A DNA stretch of 58,619 nucleotides from assembly GCA_902597015.1 (NCBI GenBank), contig CACJWQ010000008.1, positions 1 to 58,619 on the forward strand. The letters are read 5' to 3'. The stretch comes from an uncultured Alphaproteobacteria bacterium. Lineage in GTDB: Bacteria; Pseudomonadota; Alphaproteobacteria; HIMB59; GCA-002718135. This document shows positions 19,884 to 30,282 of this stretch, piece by piece; the first letter of the stretch is position 1, and every line of letters starts with the position of its first letter. The position numbers and the translations under genes were made by a program. The notes under the pieces were generated by a model. That model was not told the origin of the DNA, searched no databases, and worked only from the letters and a program-made list of their open reading frames with translations.

Positions 19884-21556
19884 TAAGATCGTATTAAATG
19901 AACTTCAATTTCTGGTTTTTTTTGAATTGAATTTTTTATAATCTTTCTGAAACTACTTTTAACTAAGTCAGATACTATAAGATCTGATGATTTTTGATCT
20001 TTGTTAAGTTTTGTATAGTGTTCTATAAAAAGTATTTTAAAATCATTTTTAATATTTTCTTCATCTATACCCGGCAATCCTTTTAAAGTAAGTAAAATAT
20101 TTTTATTAATTGAATAGTCATCGTCATTGATAATTAAAGAAATTAAAACTAATCCCTCAAAAGAATATTTTCTTCTTTCTTTAATAAATGCAGATTCAGA
20201 GTCGTAAAGATTTTTACCCTCAACAATTAACTTTCCAGTTTCAAATTTTTCTACAATTTTAGGTTCACCTGGTGCAATTTTGAGACATTTTCCATTTTCT
20301 AAAATTTTAGTGAATGGTACTTGAGATGAGTAAGATAATTGTTTATGAGCCTCTAGATGCATGGGTTCACCATGAACGGGAATAGATAAGTAAGGTTTTG
20401 TCCAATTATACATTTGTTTTATTTCATCTGCATAACCATGGCCAGAAACATGTACTAAATCATCGTCAGCAGTTACTATCTCAACTCTTTGTCTAATAAG
20501 TAAGTTCTTTAAGTTATTTATTGATTTTTCATTACCAGGAATATCTCTAGAGCTAAAAATGACTACGTCTTCAGGCTCTAAATGTAGATGTTGATGAGAA
20601 TTATAAGCTATTCTGAAAAGGGCAGATCTTTTTTCACCCTGACTACCAGTACAAATTATGACTAAATTTTCTCTTGGTATATAAGAAGCTTCATCTTCAC
20701 TGATAAAAATTTCATCATCTGCAACATAACCACACTTTCTTGCTACTTCGATATTTTTTTTCATACTCCTTCCAACAAGAGCGACCTTTCTTTTATTTTT
20801 TTTTGCTGCTTGAATAATATTTTTCATTCTTGCAATATTTGAAGAAAAACAGGTAACAACAATTCTATTAGAAAATCTTGAAAATATACTTGTCAATTCA
20901 TCCCTAACATCATTTTCAGATTCTGATTTACCAGGAACATTTGCGTTAGTAGAATCACCTATTAAGGCAAGCAATCCATCATTTCCTAATTTTTCAAATT
21001 TTTCTTTTGAAAATGAGTCTCCTAAAGTAGGTGAATGATCTATTTTCCAATCAGCAGTATGAAGTAATGATCCATATGTTGTTTTAATTACTATTGCAGT
21101 TGGTTCAGGAATTGAGTGTGTAGTTGGAATAAAACTTATATCAAAATTATTGAGTATTAATTTCTTATCTAGATTTATCTCTTCTAAAGTAAACCCATCT
21201 ACTTTATTGAATTCTTTTAACCTATTTTCGATAAGAAATTTTGCAAATTTACTTGCATATACAGGGCATTTAATTTTATTTGCTAAGAACGCAACAGCTC
21301 CTGCATGATCTTCATGACCATGGCTGATAATAATAGCCTCGAGATTATCTTCTAAACTTTCAATATGATCTATTTTTGGTACCAATAAATCTACACCAGG
21401 AAACTTTTCATCTGCAAATGAAAGACCTAAATCTATCATTATCCATTTTCCATCACATCCATAAAGATAACAATTTGCACCTATTTCTCCAATACCCCCA
21501 AGAGATAAAAAGTGTAGTCCTTCATTAAAATCATTTAGTTGTAAATTATTACTCAT
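19883..21556 (-). CDS. rnj: ribonuclease J
   Basis: Metallo-beta-lactamase/beta-CASP nuclease with endo- and 5'-to-3' exonuclease activity in RNA processing and decay. The metal-binding HGHEDHAGA motif lies near residue 80, with HTADWKIDHSP and GDSTNAN further on, and the beta-CASP segments ICTGSQGEKRSALFRIA and HVSGHGYADEI. The length of 557 residues is full. It overlaps coaX by 8 bases. Confidence 0.94.
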   Translation of the reverse strand: MSNNLQLNDFNEGLHFLSLGGIGEIGANCYLYGCDGKWIMIDLGLSFADEKFPGVDLLVPKIDHIESLEDNLEAIIISHGHEDHAGAVAFLANKIKCPVYASKFAKFLIENRLKEFNKVDGFTLEEINLDKKLILNNFDISFIPTTHSIPEPTAIVIKTTYGSLLHTADWKIDHSPTLGDSFSKEKFEKLGNDGLLALIGDSTNANVPGKSESENDVRDELTSIFSRFSNRIVVTCFSSNIARMKNIIQAAKKNKRKVALVGRSMKKNIEVARKCGYVADDEIFISEDEASYIPRENLVIICTGSQGEKRSALFRIAYNSHQHLHLEPEDVVIFSSRDIPGNEKSINNLKNLLIRQRVEIVTADDDLVHVSGHGYADEIKQMYNWTKPYLSIPVHGEPMHLEAHKQLSYSSQVPFTKILENGKCLKIAPGEPKIVEKFETGKLIVEGKNLYDSESAFIKERRKYSFEGLVLISLIINDDDYSINKNILLTLKGLPGIDEENIKNDFKILFIEHYTKLNKDQKSSDLIVSDLVKSSFRKIIKNSIQKKPEIEVHLIRS

Positions 21557-22310
21557 AAAAATATTTGATACCGATCTCTTTTATTCCTTCTAATGTTAAA
21601 TGTTCCATATATATAGGTTTATAAATAATTTTATCCCTAAATATTTTACCTAGACCACCCGTAATATAGACTTTGGGCTTAAAATTATTCTCCTTAATAA
21701 TTTGCTTTAATATGCCATTAACTGCATGCAAATAACCAAAATAGAAACCTGATTGAATAGAAGAGGATGTATTATTATTAACAATTTTATTTGATTTTGA
21801 TATTTTTGAAGTTTTTATTAGCTCAGCATTTTTTAAAAGTGTCTCCATTGAAAGATTTATACCTGGAAAAATTAATCCACCTAAATATTGATTATTTTTA
21901 ATGACATCAAAAGTAGTAGCTGTACCAAAGTCGACAATTATACTGTCTTTGATTTTATTACTATATACATATGCATAGTTTGCTATTCTATCACTTCCAA
22001 TTTGATTTAAATTATAATTAATACTATTTCTAAATGGTATTTTTTTTGGATTAATTACATAAAATTTGAATTTATTTTTTTGAAAAATATTTTTAAAAAT
22101 TAAATTTAAAGAAGGTACAACAGAGGACAAGATACAAAGTCTATCTTTAAGATTATTAATCAACTTTTTATTAGATTTAAAAAATTTATTTATTTCTTTT
22201 TGTATAATATAATTTTTTTTTTCTGTTTTTAATCTAATAATTTTATTTAATTTATTTTTTTTATAAAAACCTATAACTATATTAGTATTACCTACATCTA
22301 TGACAATCAT
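21549..22310 (-). CDS. coaX: type III pantothenate kinase
   Basis: Catalyses the first step of coenzyme A synthesis. The ASKHA phosphate-binding motifs DVGNTNIVIGF (N-terminus) and VDFGTATTFDV (about residue 130) are clear, as are GSDRIANYAYVY and GGLIFPGINLS, and YITGGLG near the C-terminus. Length is 253 residues. It sits between birA (1-base overlap) and RNase J. Confidence 0.93.
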   Translation of the reverse strand: MIVIDVGNTNIVIGFYKKNKLNKIIRLKTEKKNYIIQKEINKFFKSNKKLINNLKDRLCILSSVVPSLNLIFKNIFQKNKFKFYVINPKKIPFRNSINYNLNQIGSDRIANYAYVYSNKIKDSIIVDFGTATTFDVIKNNQYLGGLIFPGINLSMETLLKNAELIKTSKISKSNKIVNNNTSSSIQSGFYFGYLHAVNGILKQIIKENNFKPKVYITGGLGKIFRDKIIYKPIYMEHLTLEGIKEIGIKYFYE

Positions 22311-23044
22311 TAAATTATTCTAGCATTATATATATTTTCATAATTAATATTATTTTTTAAAGTGATTGAACCATCTGGGTTAAGATTATGAAATATTCCT
22401 TGTTTTACATTTTGTTCATCTATTTTTAAATTAATATTGCCTCCTAAATATAATAATCTACTTTTATATTCATTCATAATTTTTTCGTGATTATTTAGCA
22501 GTTGTTTAAAATTGTTAAAATACTCTTCCATAATTTCATATACAAAATAAAAATTATTAATTTCTTTATTGTATTTATTAATATTAGTTGTTGGATAATT
22601 TTCAATTTTTGGAGAAGATACTATATTAACTCCAAAACCAGTATTTATATATTTATCACTATCAATACTAAATATTTCAGAAATTATTCCAGAAATTTTT
22701 TCTTTATTAATTAAAATGTCATTTGGCCATTTAATTTGAGTTTTAACATTACAAATATTTTCAAGCACAGAACAGATCATATTAGTAATAAAAGCATTAT
22801 TTAAAAAATGATTTTCTATTGGCAATATATTTTTAGATAAAATAGAAATATAGACATTATTTTTTGGACTTTCCCAAGTTGTTCCTCGTCTTCCAAATCC
22901 TTTTTTTTGTTCATTTGCCATCAAACATATATTTCTATTATCAATAAGTTTTTTAACCTCTGACATTGTAGAATCTACAGTTTCAATAAAATGAAAATCA
23001 AAATTGTTTTTATCTAATAGATTTTTAATTTTATCTAATGACAT
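22310..23044 (-). CDS. birA: biotin--[acetyl-CoA-carboxylase] ligase
   Basis: Attaches biotin to the biotin carboxyl carrier protein. The catalytic domain markers are VDSTMSEVKKL, the adenylate-binding GFGRRGTTWESPKNNVYIS and QIKWPNDILINKEKISGI, with a small C-terminal SH3-like domain. The 244-residue protein has no N-terminal helix-turn-helix, so it is a ligase only and not a repressor. It lies 3 bases downstream of nuoN, the common alphaproteobacterial arrangement. Confidence 0.93.
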   Translation of the reverse strand: MSLDKIKNLLDKNNFDFHFIETVDSTMSEVKKLIDNRNICLMANEQKKGFGRRGTTWESPKNNVYISILSKNILPIENHFLNNAFITNMICSVLENICNVKTQIKWPNDILINKEKISGIISEIFSIDSDKYINTGFGVNIVSSPKIENYPTTNINKYNKEINNFYFVYEIMEEYFNNFKQLLNNHEKIMNEYKSRLLYLGGNINLKIDEQNVKQGIFHNLNPDGSITLKNNINYENIYNARII

Positions 23045-23047
23045 TAA

Positions 23048-24484
23048 TCAAATGGTCAAACTTGCTGATATATTAATCAATAAAGATGGATAAAATATAA
23101 AACAAATAATTAAAAACAAACTTAAGAATAGAATAATTTTTGATTGAAATGAAATTTTAAAATTAATTATTCCTTCACTTTTACTTTCATCAAAATACAT
23201 TATCTTAATAATTCTTAAATAATAAAAAGCAGATATAACACTGGCTAGGACACCAAGAACTGAAAGTACATATAATTCTTGTTCAATTGCAGCAATGAAA
23301 ACATAAAACTTTCCAAAAAATCCTATAAATGGAGGGATGCCAGCCATAGATAGCATTATTATTGAAATAGAAAGACTTACGATTGGATTACTTCTACTTA
23401 ACCCTTTTAAATCACTTATATTAATTAAATATTCATTTTTAACTTTTAATGAAAGTAAAATAGCAAAAATAGCAACATTCATTATCATGTATGAAAACAT
23501 ATAAATTGATGCTGCTTTAATTCCATCATCATTTGCGGCAACTAAAGCGATTAAAATATAACCTATATGTCCGATAGAACTATAAGCTAATAATCTTTTA
23601 ATATTTGACTGTGCTATAGCCGCTATGGCTCCAAGAAACATTGAGGCTATTGATAAAAATAAGATTATTTGACTCCATTCTAAGTAAAAATTTTCAAATG
23701 GAACTAAGCAAAAACGATAAATTAAAGCTACTGCAGCAATCTTAGGGACAATAGCAAAAAAACCTGTAATTGAGTTTGGGGCTCCTTCATAAACATCGGG
23801 AGTCCACATATGGAAAGGTACGGCTGAAACCTTAAAAGCCAAGCCTACCATCACAAATACAAGCCCAAATATTAGACCTAAATTTAAATTATCGTATTTT
23901 GATAAATAGAAACTTATATCATCAAAATTCATTGAACCAGTAAATCCATAAATTAAGGAGAAACCATACAAAAGTATACCCGAAGATAATGCTCCTAAAA
24001 TAAAGTATTTTACTCCTGACTCAGCTGATGAAATTGAATCTCTTTTTATTGCTGCAGCAACATAGAGAGATAAACTTTGTAGTTCTATTGCTAGATACAT
24101 AGACATAAGATTATTTGAAGCAATCATTAACATCATCCCAAGTGTTGAAAATAAAAATAAAACAGGAATTTCAAAATTTTTAAGCTTTATGCCTAAGAAA
24201 TAATCTTTAGAAATGATGATACTAGCTATAGATCCTAATAGAGCTAAAATTTTAAAAAAATTTATAAAAGAAGAGTGGCTAAATAAACTTTTATAATTTG
24301 CAAAATTTGATTCACTATCATTGTAAACAAGCAAAATGGTTAATAATAAAACGAAAACTGCTAGATTGGAAGTTTGCCTAAATGCATTCTTTTTTAAAAA
24401 AAGACCAAAAAGTAAGCAAACAAAAGAGGAGCATGCTAAAAAAATTTCGGGTATAAAAAAAATATTGTAAATATTATTTAGCAT
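23048..24484 (-). CDS. nuoN: NADH-quinone oxidoreductase subunit N
   Basis: Antiporter-like proton-pumping membrane subunit of complex I. About 14 hydrophobic helices, with the conserved SAESGVKYFILGALSSG, KVSAVPFHMWTPDVYEGAP and NIKRLLAYSSIGHIGY blocks that hold the key Lys residues. Length is 478 residues. It is the last gene of the nuo operon and overlaps nuoM by 11 bases. Confidence 0.96.
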   Translation of the reverse strand: MLNNIYNIFFIPEIFLACSSFVCLLFGLFLKKNAFRQTSNLAVFVLLLTILLVYNDSESNFANYKSLFSHSSFINFFKILALLGSIASIIISKDYFLGIKLKNFEIPVLFLFSTLGMMLMIASNNLMSMYLAIELQSLSLYVAAAIKRDSISSAESGVKYFILGALSSGILLYGFSLIYGFTGSMNFDDISFYLSKYDNLNLGLIFGLVFVMVGLAFKVSAVPFHMWTPDVYEGAPNSITGFFAIVPKIAAVALIYRFCLVPFENFYLEWSQIILFLSIASMFLGAIAAIAQSNIKRLLAYSSIGHIGYILIALVAANDDGIKAASIYMFSYMIMNVAIFAILLSLKVKNEYLINISDLKGLSRSNPIVSLSISIIMLSMAGIPPFIGFFGKFYVFIAAIEQELYVLSVLGVLASVISAFYYLRIIKIMYFDESKSEGIINFKISFQSKIILFLSLFLIICFIFYPSLLINISASLTI

Positions 24485-25958
24485 TGGCTATTTCATAATT
24501 TGTTATAATTAGCTCAAGTGATAATCTCATAGGATCTAAAAATAGATTTGGAAATATACCTAGTAATATTACTGAAATTGCTAGAGGAATTAATATGATT
24601 TTCTCTCTTGTGTTTATATCTAAAATATCTGCAAGTTTATTATTAGTTATGGTGCCAAAAATAATTCTTTTATAAAGGTACAGCATGTAAACAGCGGATA
24701 ATATTATTCCAAAAGCCGCGCCAATAACAACGTAACTTGAAACTTTAAATGCGCCAACAATAACTAAAAATTCTCCAATAAAACCACTTGTCCCAGGTAA
24801 TCCAACTGATCCCAGCATAAAAATCATGAACACTGTTGCATAAAGTGGCATTCTTTGAACTAATCCTCCGTAAAATTCAATTTCTCTAGTATGCATTCGA
24901 TCATAAATAACACCAACACATAAAAATAAAGCTGCTGAGACTAGTCCATGACTAATCATTTGCATCATTGCTCCTTCTAAACCTTGTTGATTAACTAAAA
25001 AAATTCCAATTGTTACAATTCCCATATGAGCAACGGATGAATATGCAATTAGTTTTTTTATATCAGTTTGTGCTAGTGCCACTAACGAAGTGTATACTAT
25101 GGCAACTATACTTAATGTCATAATTAAAGGAATAAAAAACTCTGTTGCTTCTGGAAGCATACCTAAAGAGAAACGGATAAAACCATATCCACCCATTTTT
25201 AAAAGTACTCCAGCTAAAATAACAGATCCAGCCGTTGGAGCTTCAACATGGGCATCTGGCAACCATGTATGAAAAGGCCACATAGGAATTTTAACTGCAA
25301 AAGAAGCAAAGAAGGCAAGCCAAAGAAACAACTGAGTATTATAGGAAAAATAATTACCTTGTAAGAACTCAATACTCATTGAACTTGTATTTCTATACAT
25401 CACAATAATAGCAATCAACATGAGTACTGAACCCAAAAGAGTGTAGAGAAAGAATTTAAAAGAAGCATAGATTCTTCTATTGCCTCCCCATATACCTATG
25501 ATTAGATACATTGGTATTAATACTGCTTCAAAAAAAATATAAAATAAAAGTATGTCTATAGAAGCAAACATTCCAATCATTACAGTCTCTAAAAATAAAA
25601 AAGAAAGCATGTATTCCTTGACTCTTTTTTTAATATTATTCCAACTAGCTAAAATACAAAGTGGGGTCAAAAATGTACTTAATAAAATCATAAAAAGTGA
25701 AATACCGTCAACTCCAACATGGTAAAAGAAATTAAAATCATCAAACCATCTAAATTTTTCTTCATATTGATAAGACGGATTGGAATAATCAAATTGTAGC
25801 CAGAGTATTAAACTTAAAATAAATGTTCCTAACGTTGTTAGCAAAGCAGCCCATTTAATATTAATTGATGTTAATTCATCTTCTTTAATAAAAAGAATAA
25901 TTAAAGCACCAATTAAAGGTAAAAAAATTATTACTGATACTAACGGCCAGTCAATCAT
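24474..25958 (-). CDS. nuoM: NADH-quinone oxidoreductase subunit M
   Basis: Antiporter-like subunit of the complex I membrane arm. Conserved features are FYHVGVDGISLFM, FFEAVLIPMYLIIGIWG with the conserved Glu, KIPMWPFHTWLPDAHVEAPT and DIKKLIAYSSVAHMG. Length is 494 residues. nuoL ends immediately upstream with no intergenic bases. Confidence 0.97.
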   Translation of the reverse strand: MIDWPLVSVIIFLPLIGALIILFIKEDELTSINIKWAALLTTLGTFILSLILWLQFDYSNPSYQYEEKFRWFDDFNFFYHVGVDGISLFMILLSTFLTPLCILASWNNIKKRVKEYMLSFLFLETVMIGMFASIDILLFYIFFEAVLIPMYLIIGIWGGNRRIYASFKFFLYTLLGSVLMLIAIIVMYRNTSSMSIEFLQGNYFSYNTQLFLWLAFFASFAVKIPMWPFHTWLPDAHVEAPTAGSVILAGVLLKMGGYGFIRFSLGMLPEATEFFIPLIMTLSIVAIVYTSLVALAQTDIKKLIAYSSVAHMGIVTIGIFLVNQQGLEGAMMQMISHGLVSAALFLCVGVIYDRMHTREIEFYGGLVQRMPLYATVFMIFMLGSVGLPGTSGFIGEFLVIVGAFKVSSYVVIGAAFGIILSAVYMLYLYKRIIFGTITNNKLADILDINTREKIILIPLAISVILLGIFPNLFLDPMRLSLELIITNYEIANAK

Positions 25959-27866
25959 TTAGTAATATAAAAACCATGTTAAAATTATTACTAAGCCGCC
26001 AAGCATAGCAAAAGCATAATGAAACAAATACCCTGATTGAAATAAACTTACATAAGATGAAGATTTTGAAATAATCCAGGAGACTCCGTTTGGTCCTAAA
26101 CCATCAATAGTTTTTTCATCCCCTCTTTTCCAGAAAAAGTTTGCTAATTTGAAAAAAGTTAAAACAAATACTTTATGATATAGCTCATCCACATACCATT
26201 TATTTTTAGAAAGAGAATATAAAGGATCTAAATTATAGGAAAGATTTTTTGCTCTGTTTAAATTATTTGAATATATCAACACACAGATAAGAATTCCAAC
26301 TGCAACAGCAGACTTTGATATTAATGATTGTGTAAGAGGAAGATATTTATGAGAACTTTCTGTTAATAATATAGCATTATCCCAAAATTCTTTTTTATAA
26401 TATCCAATAAAATAATCAGCAAAGAATATTCCAGAAAAAATAGAACCAATTGCAAGAATAAATAATGGAGCTGTCATTACTAAAGGTGATTCATGGGCGT
26501 GATCATATGTTTTATTATTTGATCTATTTTCACCATGAAATGTTAGGAATAATAATCTCCATGAATAAAAAGCAGTAAGTAAAGCAGTTAAAATACCTAC
26601 TAAATATGCAAAATATGCTATTCCATTTGAAGCATAGAAAGCATTTTCTAAAATACTTTCTTTTGAATAGTAACCAGATAGATATGGGAAACCAATAATT
26701 GCAAGAGACCCAATCCACATCATTGAGGCAGTAAAAGGTATTTTTTTGAAAAGCCCCCCCATTTTTCTCATATCCTGTTCATGATGCATTGCGTGAATTA
26801 CAGAACCTGCAGAAAGAAATAGAAGAGCTTTAAAAAATGCATGAGTTGTTAAGTGAAATATTGATGCATTATAAGCTCCTACACCTGCTGCAAAAAACAT
26901 ATATCCTAATTGACTACATGTTGAATATGCAATGACTCGTTTAATATCATTTTGCGTTAAGGCTATAGAGGCAGCAAAAATTGCTGTGGCTGCACCAATA
27001 AAAGTAATGAATAAATTAGTAAATGTCGCAAACTCATAAAGAGGACTCATTCTTGCAACTAAAAATACACCAGCAGTTACCATTGTTGCAGCATGTATTA
27101 GTGCAGATACAGGAGTAGGTCCCTCCATGGCATCTGGCAACCATGTGTGTAAACCTAATTGAGCAGATTTACCCATTGCGCCTATGAATAAAAGAAGGCA
27201 TAAAAAATCTAAAGTTGGAAAACTGAATGAAAGGAATTGCATTTGATGCTCACTAAATCGATCCACTTGTGAAAATATACTGTCGAAACTTATCGTGCCA
27301 AAAATATAAAAAATTCCAGCAATTCCAATTGCGTATCCAAAATCTCCCACTCTGTTTACAACAAATGCTTTTATAGCAGCTTTATTTGCTGAATCTTTAT
27401 GGTGCCAAAAACCAATTAATAAATATGAGGCTAGCCCAACACCTTCCCAACCAAAGAACATTTGCAGCAAGTTATTACTTGATACAAGAACAAGCATAAA
27501 AAAAGTAAATAGGCTTAGATAACCCATAAATCTTATTTTTGATGGATCTTCTTCCATATAGCCTATTGAATATAAATGAACACAAGCAGAAACAGTTGTA
27601 ACCACAATGAACATCACAGCAGTTAAAGTGTCTAATCTAATTGACCAATCAACAATAAAGTTTCCAGAAGTGATCCAGTTAAGAATAAAAATTATTTCAG
27701 TTTCCTTATTATTAATAAACTGAATAAATATTATCCAAGAAAATAAAGTACAAAGAAAAAGGATTGAAGTTGTTGATATTTGATAAACCTTATAGTTAAA
27801 CTGTTTACCGAGTAAAAAACAAAAAAGAAAACCAAGTAGAGGTAAAAATATTATTGAGGTTGCCAT
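25959..27866 (-). CDS. nuoL: NADH-quinone oxidoreductase subunit L
   Basis: Distal antiporter-like subunit with the long lateral helix that braces the membrane arm. Blocks include IRLDTLTAVMFIVVTTVS, FFGWEGVGLASYLLIGFW, LGLHTWLPDAMEGPTPVSAL and DIKRVIAYSTCSQLGYMF. The 635-residue length includes the C-terminal amphipathic helix and a last membrane anchor. nuoK ends 3 bases upstream. Confidence 0.97.
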   Translation of the reverse strand: MATSIIFLPLLGFLFCFLLGKQFNYKVYQISTTSILFLCTLFSWIIFIQFINNKETEIIFILNWITSGNFIVDWSIRLDTLTAVMFIVVTTVSACVHLYSIGYMEEDPSKIRFMGYLSLFTFFMLVLVSSNNLLQMFFGWEGVGLASYLLIGFWHHKDSANKAAIKAFVVNRVGDFGYAIGIAGIFYIFGTISFDSIFSQVDRFSEHQMQFLSFSFPTLDFLCLLLFIGAMGKSAQLGLHTWLPDAMEGPTPVSALIHAATMVTAGVFLVARMSPLYEFATFTNLFITFIGAATAIFAASIALTQNDIKRVIAYSTCSQLGYMFFAAGVGAYNASIFHLTTHAFFKALLFLSAGSVIHAMHHEQDMRKMGGLFKKIPFTASMMWIGSLAIIGFPYLSGYYSKESILENAFYASNGIAYFAYLVGILTALLTAFYSWRLLFLTFHGENRSNNKTYDHAHESPLVMTAPLFILAIGSIFSGIFFADYFIGYYKKEFWDNAILLTESSHKYLPLTQSLISKSAVAVGILICVLIYSNNLNRAKNLSYNLDPLYSLSKNKWYVDELYHKVFVLTFFKLANFFWKRGDEKTIDGLGPNGVSWIISKSSSYVSLFQSGYLFHYAFAMLGGLVIILTWFLYY

Positions 27867-27869
27867 CTA

Positions 27870-28175
27870 CTATCCCTTAAGCTGATTAATTTTATTTACT
27901 TCTATTGATCCTAAATTTCTAAAAAATACTACAAGTATGGCGAGTCCAATTGCTGCTTCAGCAGCTGCAACAGTAAGTGTAAGCATTGCGAAGATTTGCC
28001 CTGAGATATCATTAATATACGCTGAGAAAGCAATAAAATTAATATTTACCGACAACAAGATGAGTTCTATAGACATTAAAATTATAATTAAATTTTTCTT
28101 ATTTAAAAATATTCCTAAAACACCTAAGGTAAAAATAATTGCGCCTAGAAAAAGATAGTGTTCAAGAGTAATCAT
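27870..28175 (-). CDS. nuoK: NADH-quinone oxidoreductase subunit K
   Basis: Small three-helix membrane subunit of complex I. The 101-residue protein has the conserved membrane Glu residues in [14 protein letters not shown] and [15 protein letters not shown], which belong to the proton channel chain. It lies between nuoJ and nuoL with 3-base gaps. Confidence 0.97.
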   Translation of the reverse strand: MITLEHYLFLGAIIFTLGVLGIFLNKKNLIIILMSIELILLSVNINFIAFSAYINDISGQIFAMLTLTVAAAEAAIGLAILVVFFRNLGSIEVNKINQLKG

Positions 28176-28178
28176 TAA

Positions 28179-28790
28179 TTAAATTCCTTCGCCTATTTTT
28201 ACTTTTTTCTTTTCTATAGCTGTTGATGCATCAACTGTATTTTGAGAATCTATATTTTGCCTTTTAACACCACCTTTATCTCTTAATGTAAGTGTAATAG
28301 AGCCAATCATTGCGACTAATAAAATAATCCCACATATTTGAAATAAATAAAAATATTCAGTGTAGAGTATTTGCCCAATCATTTTTGTATTTTCCACTTC
28401 ACTAACTATAGGTTGTAATGGTGTTTGGTTGTTGTAAATATTAGACGATCTATCTGTTAAAAAAAGTATTCCAAGTTCAATTACTAGAACTATCCCTAAT
28501 AATGCTCCAAAAGGTAAATATTGCAAAAAACCTTCTCTCAACTTTACAAAATTTATATCAAGCATCATTACAACAAATAAAAAAAGGACGGCAACAGCTC
28601 CAACATATACAACGACAAGGATCATTGCCAAAAATTCAGCACCTAATAAAACAAAGAGTCCTGATGCGTTAACAAAACTTAAAATTAAGAACAAAACTGA
28701 ATGAACTGGATTTTTTGCGCTTATAACCATTAGAGCAGAAAGAACTGCAACAGATGAAAAAAGATAAAATGTTAATGAATAAAGAACCAT
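28179..28790 (-). CDS. nuoJ: NADH-quinone oxidoreductase subunit J
   Basis: Five-helix membrane subunit of complex I. The pattern SAKNPVHSVLFLILSF followed by GAEFLAMILVVVYVGAVAVLFLF is diagnostic. Length is 203 residues with a soluble charged C-terminal tail after the last helix. nuoI ends 2 bases upstream. Confidence 0.96.
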   Translation of the reverse strand: MVLYSLTFYLFSSVAVLSALMVISAKNPVHSVLFLILSFVNASGLFVLLGAEFLAMILVVVYVGAVAVLFLFVVMMLDINFVKLREGFLQYLPFGALLGIVLVIELGILFLTDRSSNIYNNQTPLQPIVSEVENTKMIGQILYTEYFYLFQICGIILLVAMIGSITLTLRDKGGVKRQNIDSQNTVDASTAIEKKKVKIGEGI

Positions 28791-28792
28791 TC

Positions 28793-29272
28793 TTATCTAT
28801 ATTTACTATCGAGATGAATATTTTGAGCAATTTCTTGCTCCCATCTATCTCCATTTTCTAAAAGTTTATCTTTATTATAAATTAATTCTTCTCTCGTTTC
28901 AGTGGCAAATTCAAAATTTGGTCCTTCGACTATTGCATCAACTGGGCAAGATTCTTGGCATAAACCACAGTAAATACATTTAGTCATATCTATATCATAT
29001 CTTGTTGTTCTTCTGCTTCCATCCTCTCTTGGCTCTGCTTCAATTGTAATTGCCTGAGCAGGACAAACTGCTTCACAAAGCTTACATGCGATACATCTCT
29101 CTTCCCCACTTGGATATCTTCTCAAAGCATGCTCGCCTCTAAAACGTGGGCTTAATGGACCTTTTTCATGAGGATAATTTATTGTAACTTTAGATTTAAA
29201 TATGTATTTGAAAGTTAAAAAAAGTCCTTGAAATAATTCAAATAAAGTAAAAGATTTAATAAGTTTATACAT
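28793..29272 (-). CDS. nuoI: NADH-quinone oxidoreductase subunit I
   Basis: Peripheral-arm subunit carrying clusters N6a and N6b. Two 4Fe-4S motifs are present: [16 protein letters not shown] and [16 protein letters not shown]. The frame is open back to 29293, but the ATG at 29272 (MYKLIKSF) is preferred because it gives the family's start, 1 base past the nuoH stop codon. The protein is then 159 residues. [15 protein letters not shown] is another conserved block. Confidence 0.96.
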   Translation of the reverse strand: MYKLIKSFTLFELFQGLFLTFKYIFKSKVTINYPHEKGPLSPRFRGEHALRRYPSGEERCIACKLCEAVCPAQAITIEAEPREDGSRRTTRYDIDMTKCIYCGLCQESCPVDAIVEGPNFEFATETREELIYNKDKLLENGDRWEQEIAQNIHLDSKYR

Positions 29273-29273
29273 A

Positions 29274-30275
29274 CTAATTTGGCAGCATATCAAAATATAC
29301 TAAAAAACCAGAAGTTGCCACAACCCAAAACAAAGAAAATGGTAGAAAAACTTTCCATCCAAGTCTCATTAACTGATCATATCTATATCTTGGGAAAGTT
29401 CCTCTAACCCAAATAAATAAAAATAATATAAATATTACTTTGACAGTAAACCAGATTACTCCAGGAACAACATTTAATGGGTATACATCAAATGGAGGAA
29501 GCCATCCGCCTAAAAAAAGAATAACAGTCATAGAAGACATTAAGATCATACTCGCGTATTCACCTAAAAAAAATAATACAAATGAAGCAGATGAATATTC
29601 AGTAAAAAATCCTGCAACAAGTGTTGATTCATCTTCAGGAAGATCAAAAGGTAATCTATTTGTTTCAGCTAACGCAGAAATAAAAAAAATAATGAACATA
29701 GGCAATAATGGAATTGCAAACCATACAGTCTGCTGAGCTAAAACTATCTTTGATAAATTTAAAGAACCTACACATAATAATACTGTAATTATTACAAATC
29801 CAATTGATACTTCATATGAAACCATTTGAGCAGCTGATCTTAATGCTCCTAGAAAAGGATATTGAGAGTTACTGGCCCAACCAGCCATTATTATTCCGTA
29901 TACTCCTAGAGATGATACTGCAAACAGATACATAATACCTACGTTAATATCAGAGACTACCCATCCTGGAGCAAAAGGTATTACTGCCCAACCTGCTAAG
30001 CTAAGTACCATTGTTATTATGGGTGCTAAAATAAAAACAATTTTATTAGATCCACTTGGTATGATATTTTCTTTAGTAATAAGTTTTAATGCATCAGCAA
30101 AGCTTTGTAATATACCAAAAGGCCCTACTATATTTGGACCTCTTCTTAATTGGATTAGGGCTAAAACTTTTCTTTCAGCATAGACTAAAAAAGCTACAGA
30201 TATTAAAACTGGCACAACAACAGCAAGTATTTGGGCAACGATTATTAAACCTGTAATTAATAAATCATAATTCAT
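29274..30275 (-). CDS. nuoH: NADH-quinone oxidoreductase subunit H
   Basis: Membrane subunit that forms much of the quinone-binding chamber. Conserved loops are [50 protein letters not shown] and [13 protein letters not shown]. Length is 333 residues with eight hydrophobic helices. It lies 7 bases after nuoG. Confidence 0.97.
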   Translation of the reverse strand: MNYDLLITGLIIVAQILAVVVPVLISVAFLVYAERKVLALIQLRRGPNIVGPFGILQSFADALKLITKENIIPSGSNKIVFILAPIITMVLSLAGWAVIPFAPGWVVSDINVGIMYLFAVSSLGVYGIIMAGWASNSQYPFLGALRSAAQMVSYEVSIGFVIITVLLCVGSLNLSKIVLAQQTVWFAIPLLPMFIIFFISALAETNRLPFDLPEDESTLVAGFFTEYSSASFVLFFLGEYASMILMSSMTVILFLGGWLPPFDVYPLNVVPGVIWFTVKVIFILFLFIWVRGTFPRYRYDQLMRLGWKVFLPFSLFWVVATSGFLVYFDMLPN

Positions 30276-30282
30276 GTAATTA